In this document: positions 45,630 to 54,101 of the stretch, piece after piece
How the letters are laid out: every line of letters starts with the position of its first letter
Numbering within the stretch: position 1 is the first letter of the stretch
NCBI RefSeq assembly: GCF_900996235.1
Contig: NZ_CAAJGM010000211.1
Coordinates: 1 to 61,651 of the forward strand
Length of the DNA: 61,651 nt
Direction of reading: 5' to 3'
From: Paraburkholderia sp. BCC1885
GTDB lineage: Bacteria > Pseudomonadota > Gammaproteobacteria > Burkholderiales > Burkholderiaceae
Notes under the pieces: generated by a model
Told to the model about the DNA's origin: nothing
The model's database searches: none
Seen by the model: only the letters and a program-made list of their open reading frames with translations
Made by a program: the position numbers and the translations under genes

Positions 45630-46325
45630 TCAGTTATCTGCGTCCAGCACTACTTCGACGAGATGCCGCTCTGCCTCAAGCGACGGCACCTTGAGCCGGA
45701 TAATCTGTTTAGCGTGGGAGCCTGCCGGCAGACGCTCGATCTCGCCATCGGGGCGCACACCCTTCATGGCCCAGATGGCGCCCTGCCCGGCAACCAGATG
45801 ACGGGCCAGTGTAACGAAATCCGCGAGCTCTGCGAATGCACGCGAGACGATCACGTCGAATTTGCCCGGCACTTCCACGCCCGGCTTCAGCGTCTCGACG
45901 CGACCGGTCACCACGGAAAGATTGCTGAGGCCCAGTTCCGCTTTGGCCTGTACCTGAAACGCCGTCTTCTTGTGGACGATGTCGTTGAGCGTAACCGTCC
46001 ATTCGGGCAAGACGATCGCCAGCACGATGCCGGGCAAACCGCCACCCGAGCCCACGTCGAGAACCGACGACGGCCCCAGGTGGGCGAGATGCGGCACGAT
46101 CGAAAGCGAATCGAGAATGTGCTGGATTAGCATTTGCCGTGGATCGCGGATAGCCGTGAGGTTGTACACGGCATTCCACTTGGCGAGCAAGGCGACGTAA
46201 TCCAGCAGCTTGCCGAGTTGATCGTCGCTCAGTTGAAGGCCCAATTCCGCGACGCCCTCGTTAAGCAATGCGCCGAGCGCCTCCCGGCTATCCGCGCCGC
46301 CAAAACCCTTCTGCCGTGCGGTCAT
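45630..46325 (-). CDS. rsmG: 16S rRNA (guanine527-N7)-methyltransferase RsmG
   Basis: 231 residues. The SAM site is SSVLDVGSGGGLPGIVLAI at about 90-107, preceded by LLAKWNAVYNLTAIRDP, the family signature. The ATG at 46325 overlaps the stop of mnmG as ATGA. Loss of this enzyme gives low-level streptomycin resistance in other bacteria. Confidence 0.96.
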   Translation of the reverse strand: MTARQKGFGGADSREALGALLNEGVAELGLQLSDDQLGKLLDYVALLAKWNAVYNLTAIRDPRQMLIQHILDSLSIVPHLAHLGPSSVLDVGSGGGLPGIVLAIVLPEWTVTLNDIVHKKTAFQVQAKAELGLSNLSVVTGRVETLKPGVEVPGKFDVIVSRAFAELADFVTLARHLVAGQGAIWAMKGVRPDGEIERLPAGSHAKQIIRLKVPSLEAERHLVEVVLDADN

Positions 46326-48289
46326 TGCGTCACCGGCGTGGGGTCGGCGCCGCCGTCGGCGGGACCGGCGGATTGGTTCGAACGACGTCCAAGACCGCGC
46401 TTCAAGTGGACCATCAGCAGCGAGATGGCCGCCGGCGTGATGCCGGAAATGCGTGATGCCTGGCCGATGGTTTCCGGGCGGAATTGGGTCAGCTTTTGGC
46501 GAGCTTCGAATGACAAGCCGCGCACCTCGGCGTAGTCCAGACCGTCCGGCAGACGCGTGTTTTCATGCGACTCGTTGCGCTCGATTTCGCCGGCCTGCCG
46601 CTCGATGTAGCCCTGATATTTGATACCGATCTCGATCTGCTCCTTGATCTGCGCCAGCAGGACGTCGTCCTCGGCAAGGGGTTCGGACGGCGCACAGGCA
46701 CCTTCACGCAGACCGCACACGCCGTCATAGCTCACACCCGGGCGGCGCAAAAGATCAGCGAGACTGTATTCATGGTCTATGGGCTTACCGAGCAAGGCCG
46801 TCGCTTCTTCCGCAGGCAACGTCTTCGGATTCACCCATGTCGTGCGGAGGCGTTCTGTTTCACGTGAAACAGCCTCACGCTTGCGGCTGAACGCTTCCCA
46901 GCGGATGTCGTCCACCACGCCCAGTTCCCGGCCCACTTCCGTCAGACGCATGTCAGCGTTGTCTTCACGCAAACTCAGACGATACTCCGCCCGACTGGTA
47001 AACATGCGGTACGGCTCCGACACACCACGCGTGACAAGATCGTCGACCAGCACGCCCAGATAAGCCTGATCACGACGCGGACACCACGCCTCCCGCCCCT
47101 GCACATGCAGACCGGCGTTGATTCCCGCGAGCAGACCCTGCGCCGCCGCCTCTTCATAACCGGTCGTGCCGTTGATCTGTCCCGCAAAGAACAGCCCGTT
47201 GATCACCTTGGTTTCCAGCGACGCCTTCAGCCCACGCGGATCGAAATAGTCATACTCGATGGCATAACCCGGACGCAGGATGTGGGCATGCTCGAGACCC
47301 ACCATCGCGCGCACGAGTTCGAGCTGCACATCGAATGGCAGGCTCGTGGAGATCCCATTCGGATAGAACTCGTTCGTGGTCAAGCCCTCGGGCTCAAGGA
47401 AAATCTGATGCGATTCCTTCGACGCAAAACGGTGAATCTTGTCCTCAATCGACGGGCAATAGCGCGGCCCCACCCCTTCGATCACGCCCGTGTACATTGG
47501 CGAGCGGTCGAGTCCGCCGCGGATGATGTCGTGGGTGCGCTCATTGGTATGCGTGACCCAGCATGGCACCTGGCGCGGATGCTGTTCGACGCGGCCAAGG
47601 AACGAGAACACCGGCACCGGATCCAGATCGCCCGGTTGCTCTTCGAGCTTCGAGAAATCGATTGTGCGGCCGTCGATCCGCGGCGGCGTGCCGGTCTTGA
47701 GACGCCCTTGCGGCAGCTTCAATTCCTTGAGACGCGCCGACAACGACACCGCCGCCGGATCTCCCGCACGGCCGCCCGTGTAATTGTTCAGGCCGACGTG
47801 AATCTTGCCGTCGAGGAACGTCCCCGCCGTCAGCACGACAGCACGCGAGCGGAAGCGAATTCCAACTTGCGTCACTGCACCCACCACCCGGTCGCCTTCC
47901 ACCATCAGGTCATCCACGGCCTGCTGGAACAACCAGAGATTCGGCTGGTTTTCGAGACGATGGCGGATCGCCTGTTTGTACAGCAGACGGTCGGCCTGCG
48001 CACGAGTCGCCCGAACCGCGGGGCCTTTCGACGAATTGAGGATGCGGAACTGGATGCCGCCTTCGTCGGTTGCTGCCGCCATTGCGCCGCCGAGCGCGTC
48101 GACTTCCTTGACCAGATGGCCTTTGCCAATGCCGCCAATCGACGGATTGCAGCTCATCTGACCAAGGGTTTCGATGTTGTGCGTCAGCAAGAGCGTCTTA
48201 TTGCCCATGCGTGCGGAAGCCAAGGCGGCCTCGGTGCCGGCATGACCGCCGCCAACGACGATTACGTCAAATTCAGTGGGATAAAGCAT
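46322..48289 (-). CDS. mnmG: tRNA uridine-5-carboxymethylaminomethyl modification enzyme MnmG
   Basis: 655 residues. The FAD motif is DVIVVGGGHAGTEAALASARMG at the N-terminus; GLNNYTGGRAGDPAAVSLS and SLPFDVQLELVRAMVGLEHAHI follow as in GidA. The C-terminal helical domain binds MnmE. It modifies the wobble uridine of several tRNAs. A perfect parS lies inside the reading frame at 46856-46871, coding VSRET. mnmG starts the mnmG-rsmG-par cluster. Confidence 0.97.
   Translation of the reverse strand: MLYPTEFDVIVVGGGHAGTEAALASARMGNKTLLLTHNIETLGQMSCNPSIGGIGKGHLVKEVDALGGAMAAATDEGGIQFRILNSSKGPAVRATRAQADRLLYKQAIRHRLENQPNLWLFQQAVDDLMVEGDRVVGAVTQVGIRFRSRAVVLTAGTFLDGKIHVGLNNYTGGRAGDPAAVSLSARLKELKLPQGRLKTGTPPRIDGRTIDFSKLEEQPGDLDPVPVFSFLGRVEQHPRQVPCWVTHTNERTHDIIRGGLDRSPMYTGVIEGVGPRYCPSIEDKIHRFASKESHQIFLEPEGLTTNEFYPNGISTSLPFDVQLELVRAMVGLEHAHILRPGYAIEYDYFDPRGLKASLETKVINGLFFAGQINGTTGYEEAAAQGLLAGINAGLHVQGREAWCPRRDQAYLGVLVDDLVTRGVSEPYRMFTSRAEYRLSLREDNADMRLTEVGRELGVVDDIRWEAFSRKREAVSRETERLRTTWVNPKTLPAEEATALLGKPIDHEYSLADLLRRPGVSYDGVCGLREGACAPSEPLAEDDVLLAQIKEQIEIGIKYQGYIERQAGEIERNESHENTRLPDGLDYAEVRGLSFEARQKLTQFRPETIGQASRISGITPAAISLLMVHLKRGLGRRSNQSAGPADGGADPTPVTQ
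46856..46871. promoter_or_regulatory. parS site inside mnmG
   Basis: TGTTTCACGTGAAACA, an exact match to the 16-bp consensus bound by chromosomal ParB. It encodes part of MnmG, so the residues there are partly fixed by the DNA site. Confidence 0.95.
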
Positions 48290-48393
48290 CGGATCTCACG
48301 CCGGAACCTCGCGTGAACCTTCTAAAGGAAAATGTATGGGCGAATTATAGCGGGTTCGGTTTTGGCCCGAATTCGTCCGTTTGGCTAATGGCG

Positions 48394-48430
48394 TAAAAAA
48401 AGCGGCGTGTTTCACGTGAAACACGCCGCT
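48394..48430 (-). terminator. Liv operon terminator whose stem is a parS site
   Basis: The 30-bp perfect palindrome at 48401-48430 is AGCGGCG, then the 16-bp parS, then CGCCGCT. Read leftward it is followed by seven T (48400-48394). It lies 33 bases past the livF stop, where a terminator is expected. Confidence 0.85.
48408..48423. promoter_or_regulatory. parS site in the mnmG-livF gap
   Basis: TGTTTCACGTGAAACA, exact consensus, 1552 bases from the copy in mnmG. It forms the core of the terminator stem. Confidence 0.95.
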
Positions 48431-48462
48431 CTATTTCTCGCAATCCCTTGATACAAAAGGCT

Positions 48463-49227
48463 TTACGCCACCTTCTTCGTCAACCCGAGGTACGTCTCGA
48501 TCACACGAGAATTCTGCGCCAGTTCCGCCGCCGGGCCTTCGAGCGCCAACTCGCCAGTTTCCAGAACGTAGCCGTAATCGGAAATTTGCAGAGCGGCGCG
48601 CGCGTTTTGCTCGATCAACAGCGTCGCGACGCCCGTCTGACGCAGCGCGCTAATGATGTGGAAGATCTCTTTCACGATCAGCGGTGCGAGCCCGAGACTC
48701 GGTTCATCTAGCATCAACAATTCCGGCTTGCCCATTAGCGCGCGTCCCACCGCGAGCATCTGCCGCTCGCCGCCGGATAGTGTTGCAGCCGCCTGCTTGC
48801 GACGCTCCTTGAGCCGGGGAAACAGCATGAACACCGGTTCGAGTTGATCAAGGTAATGGCGCTCCCCCGCCCGCTTGCGCCGGTAGGCGCCCAACACCAG
48901 ATTGTCCTCGACGCTCATCGTTGCAAACAGCTCGCGTTTTTCGGGGACGAGGCACATGCCACGCGCCACCCGTTTTTCAACGAGTACCGCGCTCACGTCC
49001 TCGTTCTGGAAGCTGATCAAGCCCTTCGCGTGGCCACTCACCGGCAAGGAGCCCATGATCGCGTTGAGCAGCGTGGATTTGCCCGCACCGTTCGGGCCGA
49101 TTACCGAGACGATCTGCCCCGGCCGTACCTTGATGCTGACGCCGTGCAGCGCCTCGACCTTGCCGTAGCGGACCGCCAGGCGCTCCACCTCGAGGATCGG
49201 CACGGCGGAATTCATCATCGTTCTCAT
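48463..49227 (-). CDS. livF: Branched-chain amino acid ABC transporter ATPase
   Basis: 254 residues. The Walker A is IGPNGAGKSTLLNAIMG, the ABC signature LSGGERQMLAVGRALM and Walker B ELLMLDEPSLGLAP. The TLLIEQNARAALQISDYGYVLETGEL end is typical of LivF. Its start overlaps the stop of the LivM-LivG fusion as TGATG. ATGs at 49218 and 49215 are alternative starts. It is the last gene of operon liv-1; a parS-bearing terminator follows. Confidence 0.93.
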   Translation of the reverse strand: MRTMMNSAVPILEVERLAVRYGKVEALHGVSIKVRPGQIVSVIGPNGAGKSTLLNAIMGSLPVSGHAKGLISFQNEDVSAVLVEKRVARGMCLVPEKRELFATMSVEDNLVLGAYRRKRAGERHYLDQLEPVFMLFPRLKERRKQAAATLSGGERQMLAVGRALMGKPELLMLDEPSLGLAPLIVKEIFHIISALRQTGVATLLIEQNARAALQISDYGYVLETGELALEGPAAELAQNSRVIETYLGLTKKVA

Positions 49228-51011
49228 CAGTCCACTCCACCCAGATACGCTTCGAGCACAGCTGGATCCTGCTGCACGTCCTGTGGCAGGCCTTCCGCAA
49301 TACGCGTCCCGAACTCCATTACCACCAGCCGGTCGGTCACGTTCATGACGAAATCCATGTCATGCTCGACCAGCAGCACGCTCATGCCCTCCGCCTTCAG
49401 ACGGCGCAACAAGTCCGCCAATTGTTGCTTCTCCTGATACCGCAAGCCGGCCGCCGGTTCATCGAGCAAGAGCAGCGTCGGATCGCAGCACAGTGCCCGC
49501 GCGATCTCCAGGATCCGTTGCTGGCCTAGCGCCAGGCTGCCGGCTTCGTCGTACATATGCGCATCCAGCCCGACGCGGCGAATCTGCCGCGCCGCTTCCG
49601 CCATCAGGCGAGCCTCTTCCGCGCGGTTCAACCGCACGACGCTGCGCCAGACGCCCGCATGTCCACGCAGATGCGCGCCAATCGCGACGTTCTCCAGCAC
49701 GGTCATGCCCGGCAGCAGCTTGACGTGCTGAAAGGTGCGTCCGATGCCCCGTTTGACGATTCCACGTGAAGTGAGCCGGTCGATGCGCTCGCCGCGAAAC
49801 GTGATCTCGCCGCGCGTCGCACGCAACACGCCGGTGACCAGGTTAAAGGTGGTCGACTTGCCCGCGCCGTTCGGACCGATCAGGCCGATAATCTGCCCCG
49901 CCTTCACCTCGAAGCTGACATCGTTCACCGCCACGAGGCCGCCGAACTCCTTGCGCGCCTTATCCACGACCAGAAGCGTTTCACCCGCTTCCGGCTTGCT
50001 GCGCTGCGACAACGGTTCCGCATGCTCCGGCACACGGGCGCGTGACCCACGCGGAAAGAAGCGCGCCACGAATGGCCACACGCCCTGCCGTGCCGACTGC
50101 AGCAGCACGACCATCAGCACGCCAAAGACGATCACTTCGAAATTGCCGCTCTGCCCCAGCAACCGGGGCAGCAGCGTCTGCAGATAATCCTGCAGGACAG
50201 TCAGGATCGCCGCGCCGAGCACCGCGCCCCACACGTGCGACACGCCGCCCACCACTGCCATGAAGAGAAATTCGATACCGTGATTCAGGCCGAACGGCGT
50301 CGGATTCACCGAACGCTGCAAATGCGCGTAAAGGAAGCCGGAGACCGACGCCAGCACCGCCGCGTACACGAAGATCACCACGCGCATCCACGCCGTGTTG
50401 ACGCCCATGGCCTCAGCCATCGCCCCGCCGCCTCGCAGGGCGCGAATCGCCCGTCCAGGCCGGCTGTTAAGCAGATTTTGCACGGAGACCACCGCCGCGA
50501 TCACCACCAGCCAGATCAGGTAGTAGATATGGCGTCCCGATTCCAGATTGAAGCCGAGCACGTTGAGTACCGGAATGCCGTTGATGCCGTCGTACTTACC
50601 GAGGATATCGAGGTTGCCGAACAGATAGAACAGTGCCAGCCCCCAGGCAATCGTGCCGAGCGGCAGAAAGTGGCCGGACAGACGCATCGTCACGGCGCCG
50701 AGCATCAGCGCGACCAACGCCGTCAACACCATGCCAGCGATTAACCCGAGCCACGGCGACACACCGTACTGCGTCGTCAGGAACGCGGTGGTATAGGCCC
50801 CGACGCCGACGAATGCCGCCTGCCCAAAACTCGTCATACCGCCGATGCCCGTCAGCAGCACCAGCCCGATCGCCACGATCGCGTACAGTCCGATGTAATT
50901 GAGCAGCGTCACCCAATACTCCGGCACATGAAGCGGCTGCGGCAGCACCGGCAGTGCCAACATCACCACGAGGAACAGCCAGAATAACCCGCGTTGCTTG
51001 ATCTGTTTCAT
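49227..51011 (-). CDS. Fused LivM permease-LivG ATPase of a branched-chain amino acid transporter
   Basis: 594 residues. Residues 1-320 are a LivM-type permease with about nine membrane helices and MTSFGQAAFVGVGAYTTA. Residues about 340-594 are a complete LivG ATPase: Walker A IGLIGPNGAGKSTTFNLVTG, signature LALGQQRILEIARALCCDPTLLLLDEPAAGL, and the LivG end AEGLPQDVQQDPAVLEAYLG. The parts are usually separate genes. A charged linker (RGSRARVPEHAEPLSQRSKPEAGE) joins them. The start follows GAGGAG that overlaps the livH stop. Confidence 0.93.
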   Translation of the reverse strand: MKQIKQRGLFWLFLVVMLALPVLPQPLHVPEYWVTLLNYIGLYAIVAIGLVLLTGIGGMTSFGQAAFVGVGAYTTAFLTTQYGVSPWLGLIAGMVLTALVALMLGAVTMRLSGHFLPLGTIAWGLALFYLFGNLDILGKYDGINGIPVLNVLGFNLESGRHIYYLIWLVVIAAVVSVQNLLNSRPGRAIRALRGGGAMAEAMGVNTAWMRVVIFVYAAVLASVSGFLYAHLQRSVNPTPFGLNHGIEFLFMAVVGGVSHVWGAVLGAAILTVLQDYLQTLLPRLLGQSGNFEVIVFGVLMVVLLQSARQGVWPFVARFFPRGSRARVPEHAEPLSQRSKPEAGETLLVVDKARKEFGGLVAVNDVSFEVKAGQIIGLIGPNGAGKSTTFNLVTGVLRATRGEITFRGERIDRLTSRGIVKRGIGRTFQHVKLLPGMTVLENVAIGAHLRGHAGVWRSVVRLNRAEEARLMAEAARQIRRVGLDAHMYDEAGSLALGQQRILEIARALCCDPTLLLLDEPAAGLRYQEKQQLADLLRRLKAEGMSVLLVEHDMDFVMNVTDRLVVMEFGTRIAEGLPQDVQQDPAVLEAYLGGVD

Positions 51012-51015
51012 CGCG

Positions 51016-52071
51016 TCACTCCTCGTCCTCTTCGGCGTGCGGGCTGGCGAGACTGCGCCAGAGCAACACCGGGATGATCAGCGTGAATACGATCACTTCC
51101 TTATACGCGCTCGCCCAGAACGACGAATACGACTCCAGCAGTCCCACCAGCACCGAGCCCGCCGCCGCCAGCGGATAGCTCACCAGCCCGCCGATGATGG
51201 CTCCCACAAAGCCCTTCAGACCGATCAGGAAGCCCGAGTCGTAGTAGATCGTGGTCAGGGGCGCCACGAGCACGCCGCATAGCGCGCCGAGCCCCGCAGC
51301 GAGGGTAAAGGCGAGCCGGCCGGCCTGCGCCGTGCCGATCCCGACCAGCCGCGCGCCCACCCGGTTGACCGAGGTTGCGCGCAAAGCCTTGCCCGAGAGC
51401 GAGCGGTCGAAGTACAGATAAAGCGCCGCGATCAACACCACCGCCGTGCCGACCACCCAGATGCTTTGCCCGGAGATCGACAGGCTGCCGAGGTTGAAGG
51501 TCGCATCGGAAAACGCGTTGGTGCGCGAGCCTTCCGCGCCGAACATCACGAGGCCGAGACCGACCATCGCAAAGTGCACCGCCACGGCCACGATCAGCAG
51601 CAGCAACGTCGTGCCGCCGGCGATCGGCTCGAAAGCCAGCCGGTAGACGAACGGCCCCATCGGAATCACGATCAGCAGTGTCAGCGCGATCTGCGCGAGC
51701 ATCGGCAGCGGCTGCGCGAACAGACCCTGCGTCACCCCGTACACTGCCGCTGGGAACAGCAGATACTTCGCCGCCAGTATCGCCAACGAGCGTGCAACGC
51801 CCGCATACCGCTCAGGATGCCGAACCAGACTGGCCGTCTCCAGGACAAAGCACGCCGCGCCCATCGCCATCAGCAGCCAACAGGTGGCCGGAAATTTCTG
51901 CGACTGCACGGCCGCCAGCGTCAGCGCGCCGTATGAGACAAACTCGCCCTGCGGAATAAAGATCACCCGCGTCACGGAAAACACCAGCACCAGTGCGAGC
52001 GCGAGCAGCGCGTAAATCGCCCCGGTGGTGATACCGTCCTGCGCGAGGATCGCCGCGATAGATAGATCCAT
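51016..52071 (-). CDS. livH: Branched-chain amino acid ABC transporter permease
   Basis: 351 residues, about ten membrane helices. The N-terminal ILAQDGITTGAIYALLALALVLVFSVTRVIFIPQGEF matches LivH. The central cytoplasmic motif is SLSGKALRATSVNRVGARLVGI, the EAA-like loop that contacts the ATPase, and GLKGFVGAIIGGLVSYPLAAAGS follows. The region at about 50-110 is longer than in E. coli LivH. GAGGAAGT precedes the ATG. The operon runs livK-livH-livMG-livF. Confidence 0.92.
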   Translation of the reverse strand: MDLSIAAILAQDGITTGAIYALLALALVLVFSVTRVIFIPQGEFVSYGALTLAAVQSQKFPATCWLLMAMGAACFVLETASLVRHPERYAGVARSLAILAAKYLLFPAAVYGVTQGLFAQPLPMLAQIALTLLIVIPMGPFVYRLAFEPIAGGTTLLLLIVAVAVHFAMVGLGLVMFGAEGSRTNAFSDATFNLGSLSISGQSIWVVGTAVVLIAALYLYFDRSLSGKALRATSVNRVGARLVGIGTAQAGRLAFTLAAGLGALCGVLVAPLTTIYYDSGFLIGLKGFVGAIIGGLVSYPLAAAGSVLVGLLESYSSFWASAYKEVIVFTLIIPVLLWRSLASPHAEEDEE

Positions 52072-52308
52072 ACTTCCTCGTCCTGAAACGTCGTGAGACC
52101 GTCATGGCAGATCGTGACGACAAGTTGATACAAACGCCGCGCCTGAAACCCACGCGGCCAATACATGCATTGTCATCGACCACAAGGGCGATGCGGCGTC
52201 CGCCACCGCACGCCGGAGACGAGCGGCGTGTATTGTGCGGATGTTTCGCCCTGCCCGCCCCGCCGCATCCATGCGCGCCCGACACACTTCGCGTGTCACG
52301 CGAGCATT

Positions 52309-52335
52309 AAAAAAGGCGCGTCAACTGCACGCGCC
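52309..52335 (-). terminator. Terminator/attenuator between livK and livH
   Basis: Read leftward, GGCGCGT pairs with ACGCGCC around a seven-base loop and is followed by six T. It lies 38 bases past the livK stop and may let livK be expressed more than the permease genes. Confidence 0.85.
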
Positions 52336-52372
52336 TCTCTCGTTGATTCCGACTCGCGGACCTGTTCTTCGT

Positions 52373-53539
52373 TTAGTCGCCAGCCAGCTTCCACTTGCCG
52401 TCGACGATTTCCACCATCACACGAGCGCGCTGGTCGAGACCGGCATGGTCGTTCGCGCTCATGTTGAAAATGCCATGCGACGCGGGCAAATCCTTGGTGC
52501 TTTCGAGCGCGGCACGCAGCGCCTCACGGAAAGCCTGGGTACCCGGTTGCCCCTTTTGCAGCGCGAGCGGAATGGCCCGTTGCAGCAGCAAACCCGCGTC
52601 CCACGCGTGGCCGCCGAAGGTCGAGATCGAGCCTGCGCCGTATGCCGCTTCGTAAGCATGCTTATAAGTGAGCGCGCTCTTCTTCACCGGGTTGGAATCG
52701 GGCAGTTGATCGGCCACCAGCAGCGGCCCCGCCGGCAGCCACGTGCCCTCGCAATCCTTGCCACACACGCGCAGAAAGTCGTTGTTCGCCACGCCGTGCG
52801 TCTGATAATACTTGCCCTTGTAGCCGCGTTCTTTCAGCGTCTTTTGCGGCAGCGCTGCGGGCGTACCGGCGCCTGCAATCAACACCGCGTCCGGGTTCTG
52901 CGACATCATCTTTAGCACCTGGCCCGTAACGGACGCGTCGGTGCGGGCAAAGCGCTCGTTAGCGACGATCCTGATCTTCGCCAGATCCGCGGCCTTGCTG
53001 AATTCCTTGAACCAGCCTTCACCGTAGGCATCCGCGAAGCCGATAAAAGCCACCGTCTTTACGCCGTGATTGGCCATGTGCTGCGCAATGGCCGTCGCCA
53101 TCAGGATGTCGTTCTGCGGCGTCTTGAAGACCCACGCGCGCTTCGCATCCATCGGTTCGACGATCGTCGCGGAGGCGGCCATGGAGATCATCGGCGTCGA
53201 GGTTTCAGCGGCCACGTCGATCATGGCGAGCGAATTCGGTACCACCGTGGAGCCGATCAGTGCGTCGACGTGGTCTTCGCTGGTGAGCTTGCGGGCGTTC
53301 TTGACGGCCTGGGTGGAATCGGTCGCGTCGTCGAGCACGATGTAGTCGATTTTCTGCCCCGCCACTTCTTTCGGCAGCAATGCGATGGTGTTCTTTTCGG
53401 GAATGCCAAGCGACGCGGCCGGTCCGGTTGCCGAAACCGTTACGCCGATTTTCACGTCCGCAAACGCATGGCTGCTCCACATTGCCGATACGCCCGTCGC
53501 AATCAATGCCGCACTCATCCAACGCAATGCCGAATTCAT
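52373..53539 (-). CDS. livK: Branched-chain amino acid ABC transporter substrate-binding protein
   Basis: 388 residues. A Sec signal (ALRWMSAALIATGVSAMWSSHAFA) is followed by VKIGVTVSATGPAASLGIPEKNTIALLPKEVAG, the type 1 binding fold. FDDATDSTQAVKNARKLTSEDHVDALIG-like segments are LivK-typical. AGAGGAGCGGG precedes the ATG. It is the first gene of operon liv-1; a terminator-like hairpin separates it from the permease genes. The ligand is not shown by sequence. Confidence 0.92.
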   Translation of the reverse strand: MNSALRWMSAALIATGVSAMWSSHAFADVKIGVTVSATGPAASLGIPEKNTIALLPKEVAGQKIDYIVLDDATDSTQAVKNARKLTSEDHVDALIGSTVVPNSLAMIDVAAETSTPMISMAASATIVEPMDAKRAWVFKTPQNDILMATAIAQHMANHGVKTVAFIGFADAYGEGWFKEFSKAADLAKIRIVANERFARTDASVTGQVLKMMSQNPDAVLIAGAGTPAALPQKTLKERGYKGKYYQTHGVANNDFLRVCGKDCEGTWLPAGPLLVADQLPDSNPVKKSALTYKHAYEAAYGAGSISTFGGHAWDAGLLLQRAIPLALQKGQPGTQAFREALRAALESTKDLPASHGIFNMSANDHAGLDQRARVMVEIVDGKWKLAGD

Positions 53540-53819
53540 CCCGCTCCTCTTGCTGCCCGTTATTCGTTCGAATTAAATCTGCCGATTTAAAGCCCCAGCC
53601 CACGACCGGTGAACGGCGAGTGTAGCGGACGCCGACGGCTTGCGGCAAGCGCTTTGCGAGCGTGGTTGAGGGCGTGGCAGAGCTGCAATGAAAGCCTTAA
53701 AACCCGCGGCCCTACGCTAAAGAAAGCGACGCAATCGAAAGCCGAAAACAACAAAAGACCGCATCGAAAAAGGCGAAGAAAAGAGCGCGAAAACGACTCC
53801 GTGACTTTATCGAAGCACA

Positions 53820-53975
53820 AATAAAAAGCGCTGTTGGATCAATATCCAACAGCGCTTTCGTCTGGGCACTGAGTGCCTCATTGTCTCCTCGTTCTCCACC
53901 TGCAAATTCGGTGTTCGTCAGAACTGGGAGAAGATTAAACAACCGCTTCCATCCGGACAACTAGCATTTACCCTA
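53820..53975 (-). ncRNA. Candidate small leftward RNA
   Basis: On the minus strand a GTGC-TGCGAT-GCAC motif (53982-53995) is followed by TAGGGTAAAT (53967-53976), a promoter-like arrangement of the kind I associate with phasin-type promoters in this group. A transcript starting near 53965 would end at the hairpin terminator about 130-140 nt on. Inside it, GAGGAG precedes a 24-codon frame (ATG at 53881). No family is recognised; transcription is not shown. Confidence 0.3.
53825..53858 (-). terminator. Strong hairpin with leftward T-run
   Basis: AAAGCGCTGTTGGAT (53825-53839) pairs perfectly with ATCCAACAGCGCTTT (53844-53858) around CAAT; reading leftward it ends in TTTTTAT. It can terminate a leftward RNA: either the liv-2 operon (244 bases past its last gene) or a separate small transcript starting near 53970. 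Confidence 0.7.
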
Positions 53976-54101
53976 GTGGTGCATCGCAGCACTGTATTGG
54001 GGCACGTTTGAAACATCAGGATGCAGCCCTTTCAACGATGCCGTCCATCCACGTCAGCAAAATTATATCGGATGCCGAAGTATTTCGAAATCGCCCGCCG
54101 C

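Larger units (their letters stand above)
53540..54101. other. Non-coding gap between the two liv operons
   Basis: 562 bases with no convincing gene. The part at 53640-53820 is purine-rich with basic, low-complexity frames. A promoter-like motif and a strong hairpin (below) suggest a small leftward transcript. The stretch at 54000-54100 is ordinary leader or spacer DNA. Confidence 0.4.

Noticed and set aside
49758..49773. Third parS-like sequence around CACGTG inside the LivM-LivG gene
   Set aside because: Only 10 of 16 bases match the consensus, and the outer bases important for ParB are wrong.
53609..53824. 71-codon, very basic plus-strand frame
   Set aside because: No ribosome-binding site, low-complexity Lys/Arg run, and it ends exactly at a hairpin that better fits a leftward terminator.
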